Source: Desulfosporosinus cupriresistens
GTDB lineage: Bacteria; Bacillota; Desulfitobacteriia; Desulfitobacteriales; Desulfitobacteriaceae
DNA length: 64,000 nt
Reading direction: 5' to 3'
NCBI RefSeq assembly: GCF_001707885.1
Contig: NZ_MASS01000001.1
Location: 1 to 64,000, forward strand
The notes under the pieces were generated by a model. It ran no database searches. It saw nothing but the letters and a program-made list of their open reading frames with translations, and was not told the DNA's origin. The translations under genes were made by a program, and so were the position numbers. Shown here one piece after another: positions 54,456 through 63,538 of this stretch (its first letter is position 1; every line of letters starts with the position of its first letter).

Positions 54456-54783
54456 TATGGAAACCTTAGCCCGTACAGCTTCTTCAAGAATTCGTGGTGA
54501 GTTGGGAAACCCTGAAATAATACACTGGGCAGACCTGCTGTCAGCAATGAGAGCTGTTGGATTGGGTGCTTTTTTTTTGCTGTGGTAGACTTTGTCAAAG
54601 TCATTTTAAAAATGCCCATGGTTTCTACCCGTTCTTAAGACATAAAGTGCCCGTTGTAAAACAGTGTGAATATTAGGGTCTTTAGATTTAGCAACATAGC
54701 TTTTAAGAAAAACACACGGACATAATTCTGTCGCCGCTTTATTTATCCATATATAACTTAGTCGACGCCGCTTCTTGGTTGGT

Positions 54784-55251
54784 TCACTTTTCATCCATAA
54801 ACTTTATTACTAGGATAGCCATAATGAACGTGCTTAAAATATATCCAAAAATCGTTTCACTTGCAACGAACATTTTCGCACTGTGTGATATTGGATATAT
54901 ATCCCCAAAACCTGTAGTTGTAAAGGTTGTAATACTGAAATATATGCTATCAATCGCTGATAGAATCATATTGTCTTTAAATATGTAGGAATAACTTCTT
55001 GATAGTTTAAAATAGAAATCAGCATACCCCATAACTACGATAGTGCTTAATAAAATAATTTTTGGGAAAAGTAATTTAATTTGTTTTTGTATTATCTCAT
55101 AAGTCAAAAGACCTAAACTTAGAAAAAAATATGCTATTAAAATAATTATAAAAGAGAGGGGTAAGAAATTCTTAAAGAAATCTCCTATAATAGTAACTAA
55201 TACTATTAAATTGAAAAAAAGGATATTACTTAAAATTTCATTAGATTTCAT
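54784..55251 (-). CDS. Two-pore-domain-like K+ channel
   Basis: A 155-residue membrane protein with about four hydrophobic segments and a single pore loop carrying the selectivity filter TTTGFGD near residue 118, one Phe for Tyr, as in many prokaryotic ion_trans_2 channels. The final two helices and pore match the KcsA-type core; the first two segments are extra. No cytoplasmic RCK domain is present. It is convergent with, and 460 bases from, the K+/H+ antiporter genes, suggesting a local K+ homeostasis group. Confidence 0.8.
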   Translation of the reverse strand: MKSNEILSNILFFNLIVLVTIIGDFFKNFLPLSFIIILIAYFFLSLGLLTYEIIQKQIKLLFPKIILLSTIVVMGYADFYFKLSRSYSYIFKDNMILSAIDSIYFSITTFTTTGFGDIYPISHSAKMFVASETIFGYILSTFIMAILVIKFMDEK

Positions 55252-55713
55252 AAAATACCTCCAAACTCATTGTAAATGCCCCCGCTTGTCAAGACACGAA
55301 GGGATTGCTTACATATGGACTAAAATTATTTTTCATTATATCACACTCTAATGAATTGCACGCTTCTTTAATTTAACTTCAATCCCTCGTGAACATCATG
55401 GATGGTAGTCGGTTGATTACAGAACATAACACCCCTTTTGACTCTCCAGAATATCCTCCTCTACCCTCTAGGAAAGTAACATTTCTACCTAAGCAATCCA
55501 TATGGGTTTTACCCAAGTTTGTTGGGCAAACTATGATACCAATAATTGTTGACAGGGAAATCAGAATTGTATAGGCTAATGAGAGCAGTAATGAATAAAA
55601 TTAATACTATATAATATAACCTTGATCTTCAACAAGCGCGGACCTAGAAACTACATACTTTTAATAAATTACTGCTTCCTTTTTTGTTAGAGTAACTAAT
55701 GGAGGTTAATAAC
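55252..55713. other. Intergenic stretch before khtT
   Basis: About 460 bases, AT-rich. It separates the divergent channel and antiporter genes and must contain both promoters. No gene or strong repeat was seen. Confidence 0.4.
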
Positions 55714-56211
55714 ATGAAATTAATTAAAGAAATAGATTTACCGGGTATTGGCAAGAAATTTCAACTTCTAACACGCAGCGGAGATAAGATCGTGGTCGTG
55801 GTACATGATGATGGACGAAGGGAGATTTATCATTATTACCATGAGGACCCAGATACTTCTATCTCAATGGTAACCTTGGATGACGAAGAATCGCGGGTAA
55901 TAGCTGCTATAATCGGAGGGATGACATATCGACCTAAAACATTAGAGACCGTGGACGTTGCCTTTGGCGATATGCTTATAGAATGGTACAAACTTGAGCC
56001 TGAAGCGTATGCTATTGGAAAAACCATCGGGAATATGTGTATTCGCAAGGCTACCGGTGGGACAGTTATTGCGATAGTAGACCATGATCAGAGTAAAACA
56101 GTCAATCCCGGTCCCCAGGCGGCTTTTCGAAATGGCGCTACGGTTGTAATTCTTGGCGAAAAGAACCAGGTTAAAGCGTGTAAGCATCTATTATCTCATG
56201 GGAGTATTTAG
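55714..56211 (+). CDS. khtT: K+/H+ antiporter regulatory subunit KhtT-like
   Basis: A 165-residue soluble protein. An N-terminal region (IDLPGIGKKFQLLTRSGDKI) is followed by a C-terminal TrkA-C/RCK_C domain (residues 75-160), ending PQAAFRNGATVVILGEKNQV. In Bacillus KhtT gates the KhtU antiporter. Start ATG 55714 (MKLIKE) has TGGAGG eight bases upstream; an earlier in-frame ATG is rejected. The stop is two bases from the khtU start, so they are one operon. Confidence 0.85.
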   Translation: MKLIKEIDLPGIGKKFQLLTRSGDKIVVVVHDDGRREIYHYYHEDPDTSISMVTLDDEESRVIAAIIGGMTYRPKTLETVDVAFGDMLIEWYKLEPEAYAIGKTIGNMCIRKATGGTVIAIVDHDQSKTVNPGPQAAFRNGATVVILGEKNQVKACKHLLSHGSI

Positions 56212-56213
56212 TA

Positions 56214-57431
56214 ATGGAGCACTTGATACTGGAAATAGGACTTGCACTAGCTTTAATTGCAGGTGCAGGAATTCTGGCAGGTAAACTCAGAATTTCTATT
56301 GTACCAATTCTAATTCTGACCGGCATGATAGTTGGCCCACAGGCACCTCACATCGGCGTCTTTGACTTTAGATTTATTCAAAGCGCCCCGTTAATTGACT
56401 TCATGGGACGTTTAGGTGTGCTGTTTCTCCTGTTTTCCCTAGGGTTGGAGTTTTCTATTAGACGTCTTCTGACTGCAGGGCCATCCATAATTAGAACCGG
56501 GACAATTTATATGGTTATTAACTTGGCGATAGCTATTCTATTCCCTTTACTGCTGGGTTGGCCGATTAAAGAAATACTTGTTGTGGCAGGTATTATGACT
56601 ATTTCTTCCAGTGCAATCGTGGCGAAAGTAATTGTTGATTTAAAAAGGGCGGCGAATGATGAAACGGAGATCATTTTGGGTTTGATGATGTTTCAAGATG
56701 TCTTCGTGGCTATTTATTTTTCTGTGGTTTCCGGCCTAGTTCTTGCCGGTTCCACTTCCATTTCAGAGATAATATTAAGCGCACTAATAGCCCTTTCATT
56801 TATCGGTGGTTTTCTATTTTTAGGGCATAAGTTAGTTCCAAAACTAGACCGTTGGTTGGATATTCCTTCCGACGAAACTTTTATGCTTGTAATCTTTGCT
56901 ATTTTAGTTTTGGTAGCGGGTTTTTCCGAAACTCTGCACATTGCTGAAGCCATCGGAGCTTTACTAATTGGTCTGGTACTGGCAGAAACAGAACATTCCG
57001 AACGCATAGAGCATCTAATTGTTTCCTTTAGAGATTTCTTTGGTGCCCTTTTCTTCTTTAGTTTTGGTCTAAGCATTGATCCTTTTGGCTTGGGTGGGGC
57101 AGTTTGGCCTGCCCTAGCTGCTGTCCTTTTAACTCTTTTAGGCAATATTGTGTCGGGTGTTTGGGCCGGGAGGAAAGCAAGCCTCTCCTACAGAGCCTCA
57201 CTTAATATTGGTCTAACTATTATTTCGCGGGGTGAATTTTCTATTATTTTAGCCACTCTTGCGAAAGCAGGCGGATTAATGACTTCATTGCAACCGTTTG
57301 CCGCCTTGTATGTTCTCATTCTCGCCATACTAGGGCCGCTTTTGACGAAGGAATCACGTTGGGTCTATAACCGATTAAGGCCATTGCTGAGATGGCCGAA
57401 GCTTCCGGATAAGAGAAAGTTAAGGAATTAA
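56214..57431 (+). CDS. khtU: CPA2-type K+(Na+)/H+ antiporter KhtU-like
   Basis: A membrane antiporter of 405 residues with about 12 hydrophobic segments, from the KefB/CPA2 family. GMIVGPQAPHIG near residue 38 and FLLFSLGLEFSIRRLL near 72 are family signatures, and ISSSAIVAKVIVDL and FQDVFVAIYFS follow. No C-terminal KTN domain is present, since KhtT supplies the regulator. The likely role is K+ efflux under alkaline or toxic electrophile stress. Its 3' end is followed by an imperfect AAGAGG/CCTCTT hairpin. Confidence 0.88.
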   Translation: MEHLILEIGLALALIAGAGILAGKLRISIVPILILTGMIVGPQAPHIGVFDFRFIQSAPLIDFMGRLGVLFLLFSLGLEFSIRRLLTAGPSIIRTGTIYMVINLAIAILFPLLLGWPIKEILVVAGIMTISSSAIVAKVIVDLKRAANDETEIILGLMMFQDVFVAIYFSVVSGLVLAGSTSISEIILSALIALSFIGGFLFLGHKLVPKLDRWLDIPSDETFMLVIFAILVLVAGFSETLHIAEAIGALLIGLVLAETEHSERIEHLIVSFRDFFGALFFFSFGLSIDPFGLGGAVWPALAAVLLTLLGNIVSGVWAGRKASLSYRASLNIGLTIISRGEFSIILATLAKAGGLMTSLQPFAALYVLILAILGPLLTKESRWVYNRLRPLLRWPKLPDKRKLRN

Positions 57432-57591
57432 AAAGAGGTCAATGTGTTTTGAATAATAAAGTGGCCTCTTAATATCGTAGTTTTTAACTATAACCTATAA
57501 ACCAAAAATGAATGAAGGTATATCCTTTCCGTAGGCAGAATATAAAAATTATTTGGATATAGGTTAAATATTTAGTCTAGGAGGAATTATC

Positions 57592-60330
57592 TTGCTTCGT
57601 TACGGAAAATTTATTATCGGCTTGTTCGTACTTATCGCTATATTGTCCGCTTCAAGTGGCTTTTATGAAGATTGGCTTTGGTTTAGAGATCTTGGTTATT
57701 CACAACTATTTTGGACACCTCTTTTGAGCAAATGGCTCATTCAAACTGTTAACGGAACAATTTTATTTGCTTTTATAGTATCGATACTCTTGTCTGTTCG
57801 CCATGCCATTGTTACTTTTGTCAATCACCGTTTAAGTAGTAATCTTCATCTTGTCCAAAACATGGATCGTCAGGTTTTAAGTCTAAACCAAAAGAAAGTG
57901 ACGATATGGCTAGTAATTTTATCTGCAGTAATCAGTTTTTCAGTAAGCTTTGTTGCTGGATTTACTGGTTGGTTGGAAGTGTTAACTTTTGTGAATGCTA
58001 CACCTTTTGGGAAAGTTGATCCAATCTTCGGTAAAGAACTGTCCTTCTATTTCTTCAAATTACCCTTTTTACAAACATTATATAATGCCTTTTTCGGGCC
58101 GCTATTTCTACTGACCTTATTTACTGGACTTTTTTATCTTGTTACCGGTATCTTACGCTTCCGTTCTCTTAAACTTTGGGAATCGAAGGCTGTGGAGATT
58201 GGCATGGCCGCACGTCGACATTTAGCCTTATTAATTGGCATACTTTTTGTTTTTAAAGCTTTCGGCTATTTCTTAGACATTTTTCAAATGTTATATTCAG
58301 TCCATGGTCATGTCGTTGGTGCAGGGTATACGGATCTAAACGCTAATCTCCCTGTTTTAATAATTCTTATCGTCCTTAGTATTCTAGGGTTTTTGCTTTC
58401 TTGGTCAGGCATAATAATAAGGGAAGTACGTTTATTGACTTTACCCGTGACTGGAATCTTCGTCTTGGGGATCTTGCTTTACGGTATTTATCCTTCTCTA
58501 ATCCAGTCTTTCATTGTAATACCTAACGAATTAGCTAAGGAAGCACCGTATATCCAAAACGAAATTGCCTTGACACGTTTTGGGTATGGCCTTGATAAGA
58601 TTCAAGAGCAAGATTACCCGGGCGACAGTGTTCTAACTGTTGATAGTTTAAAATCCAATCAAGAAACACTTAATAATATTCGTTTGAATGACCCTCGACC
58701 GATGTTACAAACGTATAATCAGAAACAAGGAATTCGTTTATATTATAAATTCAATGATATTGATATTGACCGTTATACAATCAATAAGGACTATCGCCAA
58801 GTCATGCTTTCCGCACGCGAATTATCTTCTAATGATTTAGATCCTAAAGCCAAAACCTTTGTCAATACCCGCTTTAAATATACTCACGGATTTGGCGTAT
58901 CTGCCTCTTTCGCCAATGCGGTTACCTCGGAAGGGTTACCTTCGTTTGCGATCAAAGATGTACCATCGGTGACAGATTTTGATGAACTAAAAATTAAGGA
59001 GCCTCGAATTTATTATGGAGAATTAACAAATGACTGGGTCGTCGTAAATACATCCGTGAAGGAATTTGATTATCCGCTCGGCAATACCAATTCTGAAAAT
59101 AATTATCAGGGAAGTACAGGAATTATGCTCACTCCACTTAATAAACTAATGATTTCATTACACCATGGAACCATCAGATTATACTTTGCAAATGAAGTTA
59201 ATTCACAGAGTCGTCTATTGATAAACCGTAATATCAAAGAAAGGGTTCAAAAGTTAGCACCTTTTCTGACATATGATGCTGATCCCTATTTAGTCATTGA
59301 CAATGGACAGTTAAAATGGATTATGGATGCTTACACTACCTCAGCTCAATTACCTTATGCCAGTAAATATAGTGATCAAAACTTTAACTATATTCGTAAT
59401 ACTGTAAAGGTTGTCGTGGATGCATACGATGGAACGGTAGATTTCTATGCTGTTGATACCAATGATCCGATTTTAGCGACTTACATCAAAATTTTCCCGG
59501 GGGTCTTTAAGGACATCGCCAGCATGCCAGCTAGCTTAAAGAGCCACCTCCGTTACCCTGAAACACTTTTTACCGTTCAAAGTAATATGCTTAAAACCTT
59601 TCATATGACGAACCCCTCTGTTTTCTATAATAAGGAAGATGCCTGGGATATCGCCAAAGAACTCTATTTAGATAAACCTCAAAATGTCGACCCTTATTAC
59701 ACCATCATGAAGATTCCCGGAGAAGATAAGCCTGAATTTGTGCTCATGCTTCCATTTACACCTGCCTCTAGCACGACGAATACTCGCAACAATATGGTTT
59801 CTTGGTTAGCTGCACGGATGGATGGAGATAAGTACGGACAATTGCTGCTCTATAAGTTACCAAAAAATACAGAAATTGATGGGCCATTGCAGATAGAGTC
59901 CCGGATTGATCAAGACCCGGAGATATCCAAACAACTTTCATTATGGGATCAAAAAGGCTCAAGCATCATTAGAGGAAATCTTTTGGCTTTTCCATTAGGC
60001 GGTAATTTCCTTTATGTCGAGCCTATCTACATGCAATCAGATAAAAATGGCAGTATTCCAGAAATAAAAAGAGTTATTTTAGCTTATCAAGATCGATTGG
60101 TTATGGCCGAAAATTTAGGGCAAGCGTTGGTCGAGATTTTCGGGGAAAATGCTCCGCAACCTACTACGCTGGGACAAGGTACTCTACCAATCGTTCAGAC
60201 ATTACCGGGTAGTGTAATACCTAGTTCAACTAAGGATGAAACTATTAATTCTATGATTGAACAAATCAACCAATTTCGTTCTATTTTAGATAGTATAGAG
60301 AGTCAGATTAAAGGAAGTTCGAACGGATAA
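57592..60330 (+). CDS. UPF0182-family membrane protein
   Basis: A 912-residue protein of the UPF0182 (COG1615) family. Seven or so hydrophobic segments occupy the first 310 residues (start RYGKFIIGLFVLI, with WLWFRDLGYSQLFWT). From about residue 330 a large extracytoplasmic domain follows (ITRFGYGLDKIQEQDYPGDS region). C-terminal residues such as LMLPFTPASSTTNTRNNM are strongly conserved in the family. The function is unknown. TTG 57592 is preceded by AGGAGGAATTATC. No partner is obvious. Confidence 0.9.
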   Translation: MLRYGKFIIGLFVLIAILSASSGFYEDWLWFRDLGYSQLFWTPLLSKWLIQTVNGTILFAFIVSILLSVRHAIVTFVNHRLSSNLHLVQNMDRQVLSLNQKKVTIWLVILSAVISFSVSFVAGFTGWLEVLTFVNATPFGKVDPIFGKELSFYFFKLPFLQTLYNAFFGPLFLLTLFTGLFYLVTGILRFRSLKLWESKAVEIGMAARRHLALLIGILFVFKAFGYFLDIFQMLYSVHGHVVGAGYTDLNANLPVLIILIVLSILGFLLSWSGIIIREVRLLTLPVTGIFVLGILLYGIYPSLIQSFIVIPNELAKEAPYIQNEIALTRFGYGLDKIQEQDYPGDSVLTVDSLKSNQETLNNIRLNDPRPMLQTYNQKQGIRLYYKFNDIDIDRYTINKDYRQVMLSARELSSNDLDPKAKTFVNTRFKYTHGFGVSASFANAVTSEGLPSFAIKDVPSVTDFDELKIKEPRIYYGELTNDWVVVNTSVKEFDYPLGNTNSENNYQGSTGIMLTPLNKLMISLHHGTIRLYFANEVNSQSRLLINRNIKERVQKLAPFLTYDADPYLVIDNGQLKWIMDAYTTSAQLPYASKYSDQNFNYIRNTVKVVVDAYDGTVDFYAVDTNDPILATYIKIFPGVFKDIASMPASLKSHLRYPETLFTVQSNMLKTFHMTNPSVFYNKEDAWDIAKELYLDKPQNVDPYYTIMKIPGEDKPEFVLMLPFTPASSTTNTRNNMVSWLAARMDGDKYGQLLLYKLPKNTEIDGPLQIESRIDQDPEISKQLSLWDQKGSSIIRGNLLAFPLGGNFLYVEPIYMQSDKNGSIPEIKRVILAYQDRLVMAENLGQALVEIFGENAPQPTTLGQGTLPIVQTLPGSVIPSSTKDETINSMIEQINQFRSILDSIESQIKGSSNG

Positions 60331-60421
60331 GACCCAGTCCGTATAAGCACAGGAAGGTTTTAGTGAAGTGGAGCCGAATTATCATTGTATTTAGAGTTTG
60401 ATAAAAGGAGAGAAAATTTAT

Positions 60422-60748
60422 TTGGTTGCTGCAATTTTTCTATTTATCCTCGCAGGTTTAGCCGAAATAGGAGGCGGTTATTTAGTTTGGCTTTGGCTTA
60501 GGGAAGCGCGACCCCTTTGGTATGGAATTTTAGGGGGATTAATCCTAGTTCTTTACGGTATCATACCAACCTTGCAAAAGTTCCCGAGCTTTGGTAGGAC
60601 TTATGCAGCCTATGGAGGAGTTTTTATAATTTTAGCAGTTTTATGGGGATGGGGAATTGATAAAAAAATTCCTGATACATACGATTGGATAGGAGCTGTC
60701 ATTTGTCTGGTCGGTGTTTCCATAATTTTATGGGCTCCACGCCAGTAA
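60422..60748 (+). CDS. ynfA: YnfA-family (UPF0060) membrane protein
   Basis: A 108-residue protein, exactly the typical length of YnfA. Four membrane segments are visible, with [19 protein letters not shown] at the start and [13 protein letters not shown] in the middle. YnfA belongs to the SMR-like small transporters. TTG 60422 is chosen over an earlier frame because AAAGGAG lies about eight bases before it. It follows the UPF0182 gene by 90 bases. Confidence 0.9.
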   Translation: MVAAIFLFILAGLAEIGGGYLVWLWLREARPLWYGILGGLILVLYGIIPTLQKFPSFGRTYAAYGGVFIILAVLWGWGIDKKIPDTYDWIGAVICLVGVSIILWAPRQ

Positions 60749-60773
60749 TTCTCAACTATTATCCACACAGTTC

Positions 60774-60805
60774 GTAGTAGTTCCTCGGGAAGAACTACTA
60801 CTTTT
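60774..60805 (+). terminator. Intrinsic terminator after ynfA
   Basis: GTAGTAGTTC / GAACTACTAC is a perfect 10-bp stem with an eight-base loop and is followed by TTTT. Confidence 0.85.
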
Positions 60806-60898
60806 CATAACCTTCATTATCGGGCTCAGAAGGGATATATTAATTGGCGAAGAACTATAAAGAATTGAATTTGAAGTTGAAAATAAGTTTTGTGATTT

Positions 60899-61495
60899 TT
60901 ACTCCCCTATTTCTTCTCCCCTCAACCCGCTCTTCAATTCAAAAACAAAATGCGCTTGTGTGAGAATTTCTATTTCTGACCAACGCATTAAATATTTCTT
61001 CATTAAATTCTGGTAGCAGTGAATCCCTGCTGTTTATCGTCTCTAGGATTTCGTCAAACCTTTGTTTCATCACATCCTTTGATTCGATTACCTTATCCTG
61101 CTCCAACCTTTTCTTTCGTACTTCACCCAGTTCTTCAGATAGACTTTTGTATTCCTCATTATAGACCTCAGGATCAATGTTATTATTCACCTGAAACCGG
61201 ATAAGCCTCTTTAACTCATTCTTTAACTCTTCAATCCGTTGATCCAAGGCTTCGGTCTCTCTTATGTTTGGCCTTTGCAAAATGATCATTTCAATATTCG
61301 CGGTCATCGTCTTGATAAAGCTCTGCCTGTTTTCATAAAGCCATCCATCAAAACATTCTCATCGACGGCCTTGAGTCCACAAACATCCTTACCATCCGAT
61401 ATGTAGGTTTTACATTGCCATACAACTTTCCTTAAAGTATTCTTGCTATTCCAATACCTTCTTTTAAAAATGTTCCCACAAAAACACTTTGCCAC
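60899..61495 (-). pseudogene. C-terminal part of a large serine recombinase, frameshifted
   Basis: Two frames belong together. 61304-61495 encodes a recombinase zinc beta ribbon (FCGNIFKRRYW, CKTYISDG, VCGLKAV). 60939-61307 encodes the coiled coil that follows. In the last part the frame shifts near 60955-60975, after which EILTQAHFVFELKSGLR is encoded up to a TAA at 60899. The catalytic domain and start are missing; a decayed third recombinase. Confidence 0.75.
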
Positions 61496-61512
61496 TAAAA
61501 GGATATTTGCTA

Positions 61513-61920
61513 TTATAATCTCAATTGCTCTTCCGGACCTACGCGGCAGTATATAACAGCTCTTAGCGGTTTAAAATTAAGCTCGCCGTTATCGGCAGTC
61601 ATCAACTTAACTCCATATTCGTCCATCTCATCCACACACGCCATAATCCTACACATGTCGCGTCCAATCCGGCAAACACTTTTTGCCAGCACTATGTCTA
61701 CCCGTCCAGCTTTTACCACTTCCATAACCTCTTTTAAGCCCTTACGGTTAAAATCCAAGCCACTTCCCTGTTCGGCAGTAATGCCAACGACCTCCCAGCC
61801 TTGTTTCCTCGCATATTCTGCCATCTGCTCCTGTTGAAACTTTAAAGCCATGTCATCCGGGTGAGCTACTCTGCAATATATCCAAACCCGATTGCCCTGT
61901 TGTTTTATCCGATTCTTCAT
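61513..61920 (-). CDS. Small resolvase-like protein lacking the catalytic serine
   Basis: A 135-residue protein with a serine-recombinase N-terminal fold: IYCRVAHP (residues 14-21), GSGLDFNRKGL, VLAKSVCRIGRDM. The catalytic Ser of the YxRxS motif is Ala19. The C-terminus (AVIYCRVGPEEQLRL) repeats the beginning of such a domain, again without Ser. It has no zinc ribbon or DNA-binding C-terminal domain. ATG 61920 has GGAGGAG eight bases upstream. It lies 34 bases after the intact large recombinase on the same strand. It probably modulates or dimerises with the active recombinase. Confidence 0.75.
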   Translation of the reverse strand: MKNRIKQQGNRVWIYCRVAHPDDMALKFQQEQMAEYARKQGWEVVGITAEQGSGLDFNRKGLKEVMEVVKAGRVDIVLAKSVCRIGRDMCRIMACVDEMDEYGVKLMTADNGELNFKPLRAVIYCRVGPEEQLRL

Positions 61921-61954
61921 CTGATCATCTCCTCCTTTATCCTGTATCCCGCTT

Positions 61955-63538
61955 TTATTGCGGGATACAGGTGTTGTTATAATCTTTAAAATTCCAAACA
62001 ATCTCAATCGCCCCATTGTTGTAGACGTGAATGACTTGAATAAATTCCTCCAGCATTTCCCTGGTCAGCTCAGTAGCAGACGCGAACCTTTGACAGCTTT
62101 GCAGTTCAGTATCTTTTTGGATTTGAAGGTTTTCCTGATTAACCGCCTTCTCCCAGTGGAGGATTAAAGCCTCCGCTGACGATATGCTTTCCGAATATTC
62201 CTCTTTTCGTTTCAGGTATTTGTCCTTCGGGATTTTCCCGTCGCAGAATTCCTCATAAGCCAGTATCTTAGCCAGCTTCAATTTGTCCAGCATGGCACGC
62301 TGTTCCTTGACCTGCTTTTGCAGCTTGGTGATGGCATCGCCGGCTTTTTCCAAACGGCCTTCTTTGGAAAGGCTGCACTGGATAAGCCGGATTTGTGCGT
62401 CTATGGCCGACAGCAGCGTTTGCGTAAGTGTCTGCTCGGAGAGCTTTACCGATTGGCATTGCTCGTTCTGAGCAGCCATTCCTGCTTCACAACGATAGAA
62501 ATATTCCTTGCGAAGCAGCTTTCTTTGCAGGCTATGATTGCAGTGAGCGCATTTCAGTTTCCCGTAAAAAATATGCTTCGGCTGATTTGTCCAGCCAGGT
62601 ATGATTCTTGTTTTGGATTTAGACTGCACCTTTTGGAACATTTCCTCGGATACAATGGCCTCATGAGTGCCTGGCACGATTATCCACTCGCTTTTCGGCA
62701 GTGTCACGGTTTTTTTAAGGGAAATGTCCACCTTTGTCCTCTTGCGGCTGACCAGCTTTCCGGTGTATCGTTCATCGTATAGTATCCGCCTGATGGCCAC
62801 CGACGTCCATACCGTCTGGTCTCCCGCGACCTTCCAGCCCCGGCCTTTGTCGGTATGGTTTTCCCTGCGGTACATTAGCGGGGATGGCACTTTTTCCTTA
62901 TTCAGTGTTAGGGCAATCTCCATGAAAGGAACACCCTCGTAGGCCATTTGAAAAATCCTTCTGACCACAGCGGCGGCAGGTTCGTCCACCACAAGGCTGT
63001 TTTTCTTCTCTTTTGACCTTGCATAGCCGTAAAAGGCAATGGCGCACAGGTATTCACCTTTTTTGAATTTCGCCTGCTGAACACTGCGGATTTTCTCGGA
63101 GATGTCCCGGCTGTAAAGCTCATAGATCAGCGTTTTAAATGCTACATCCATTCCGATAGAACTCCCGTTGCTCTTGCTGCTGTCGTAATTTTCGTTCACC
63201 GCGATAAACCGGACACGGAGAAAAGGGAATATTTGATCCAGGTAGTCGCATACCTCAAGAAAATTTCTGCCGAAACGGGAAAAATCCTTAACAAGTATGC
63301 AGTGGATTTCCTTTCGTTTTACCCTGTCAAGAAGCCGCTTTATGGCAGGACGGTCAAAATTGGTGCCGGAAAATCCGTCGTCGCAAAATTCGAGGATCTC
63401 ATACTGCACAAATTCCACATGGTCAGCAAGGTAGCTGTGGAGCAAATCCCTTTGGTTCTTGATGCTGTTGCTTTCGCCTTCGTTTTCATCCTCTGAGGAA
63501 AGGCGTATATAGAGGGCTGCTTTTTTAGCCATTGCAGA
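61955..63538 (-). CDS. Large serine recombinase
   Basis: A 527-residue site-specific recombinase. The catalytic domain (residues 1-150) has YIRLSSEDE with S12 as the nucleophile, the FSRFGRNFLEVCDYLD segment and an arginine-rich E helix. A recombinase domain (about 170-300; ALTLNKEKVPSP, then YTGKLVSRKRTK) is followed by a zinc ribbon (LKCAHCNHSL, YRCEAG) and a coiled coil. Start ATG 63538 (MAKKAALY) overlaps the previous recombinase by 14 bases and is preceded by GGGAGGTG. Enzymes of this type move ICEs and cassette elements. Confidence 0.92.
   Translation of the reverse strand, partial: SAMAKKAALYIRLSSEDENEGESNSIKNQRDLLHSYLADHVEFVQYEILEFCDDGFSGTNFDRPAIKRLLDRVKRKEIHCILVKDFSRFGRNFLEVCDYLDQIFPFLRVRFIAVNENYDSSKSNGSSIGMDVAFKTLIYELYSRDISEKIRSVQQAKFKKGEYLCAIAFYGYARSKEKKNSLVVDEPAAAVVRRIFQMAYEGVPFMEIALTLNKEKVPSPLMYRRENHTDKGRGWKVAGDQTVWTSVAIRRILYDERYTGKLVSRKRTKVDISLKKTVTLPKSEWIIVPGTHEAIVSEEMFQKVQSKSKTRIIPGWTNQPKHIFYGKLKCAHCNHSLQRKLLRKEYFYRCEAGMAAQNEQCQSVKLSEQTLTQTLLSAIDAQIRLIQCSLSKEGRLEKAGDAITKLQKQVKEQRAMLDKLKLAKILAYEEFCDGKIPKDKYLKRKEEYSESISSAEALILHWEKAVNQENLQIQKDTELQSCQRFASATELTREMLEEFIQVIHVYNNGAIEIVWNFKDYNNTCIPQ

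Noticed and set aside
54457-54588. A + strand frame of 43 residues with a protein-like composition
   Set aside because: It is short, lacks a ribosome-binding site and matches nothing I know; the region is the broken edge of the Rad50-like remnant.
57432-57591. Terminator after khtU
   Set aside because: The AAGAGG/CCTCTT hairpin has a long loop and no T run, so support is weak.
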